From the NCBI RefSeq assembly GCF_016695175.1, contig NZ_CP068022.1, positions 482,001 to 546,000 on the forward strand: 64,000 nt of DNA, read 5' to 3'. Below, one piece after another: positions 63,898 through 64,000 of the stretch (the stretch's first letter is position 1; every line of letters starts with the position of its first letter). The notes beneath the pieces were generated by a model. It was not told the origin of the DNA, ran no database searches, and saw only the letters and a program-made list of their open reading frames with translations. Both the position numbers and the translations under genes were made by a program. This stretch comes from Pseudoalteromonas sp. GCY (GTDB lineage Bacteria; Pseudomonadota; Gammaproteobacteria; Enterobacterales; Alteromonadaceae).

Positions 63898-64000
63898 ATT
63901 TATATCCTTTAGATATAGTAATCACGGCACAAAACAGCACACTTGTTAACAAAATATATTCAAGTGTGCGCTAACTTTCGCTTAAATTGAGTCCCAGCTA

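Overview
The window looks like chromosomal DNA of a marine gammaproteobacterium, most probably Pseudoalteromonas. The evidence is the gene repertoire and the style of the proteins: four large TonB-dependent receptors, a TorF-type porin, azurin, a LodA/LodB-type oxidase pair, an ExoP-like GH3, and AT-leaning DNA with intergenic hairpins. No rRNA, tRNA, CRISPR array, phage gene or transposase was seen. The genus assignment is inference; no database was searched.

Layout. 1-2508: 3'-truncated membrane sensor, CDF metal exporter, a 194-bp MITE-like element with a 6-bp target duplication, and a GAF protein. 2579-9757: a three-gene signalling operon (hybrid histidine kinase with HPt, REC-EAL phosphodiesterase, coiled-coil double-REC protein), followed by an AraC regulator. 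10860-13271 and 17513-19675: two siderophore-type TonB receptors with Fur-like boxes. Between them lie a divergent pair: a TauE/SafE exporter and a three-domain protein (cysteine desulfurase, persulfide-dioxygenase-like MBL, rhodanese). 20040-22922: threonine aldolase and an exported phosphodiesterase carrying a four-blade hemopexin-like domain. 23037-39348: a beta-glucan (laminarin-type) utilisation region with GH1, GH3, a GH16 lipoprotein, two MFS sugar transporters, a LacI regulator and a large TonB receptor; four copies of a 14-bp palindrome (TGTAAGCGCTTNNN type) lie in two control regions. It is interrupted by DUF1801, YqcI/YcgG, a 53-codon membrane protein and LysE. 39802-43389: SnoaL-like lipoprotein, AraC-AzlC-AzlD, a DUF4920-like protein and a TorF porin.

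43433-48548 is a block of higher GC than its surroundings (hand-counted lines 50-57% against about 40%) bracketed by an imperfect direct repeat. It encodes a membrane carboxypeptidase-regulatory-like protein, an exported TPR protein and an exported prephenate dehydratase-chorismate mutase fusion in reversed domain order. 48661-51501: azurin and a PepSY/DUF3325/DUF3649-like iron-linked operon, each with a Fur-like box. 51580-59185: a further TonB receptor, a gene relic, katG and an S9 peptidase lipoprotein. 59305-63897: a LysR regulator, a small exported protein, and the overlapping lodB-lodA-type pair. The katG enzyme would remove the hydrogen peroxide that LodA-type oxidases make, but this link is inference.

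The best candidates for new biology are the desulfurase-dioxygenase-rhodanese fusion beside a sulfite-type exporter, the exported PDT-CM fusion within its apparent island, the hemopexin-phosphodiesterase, and the three DCCGGSTP repeats of the GH16 enzyme.
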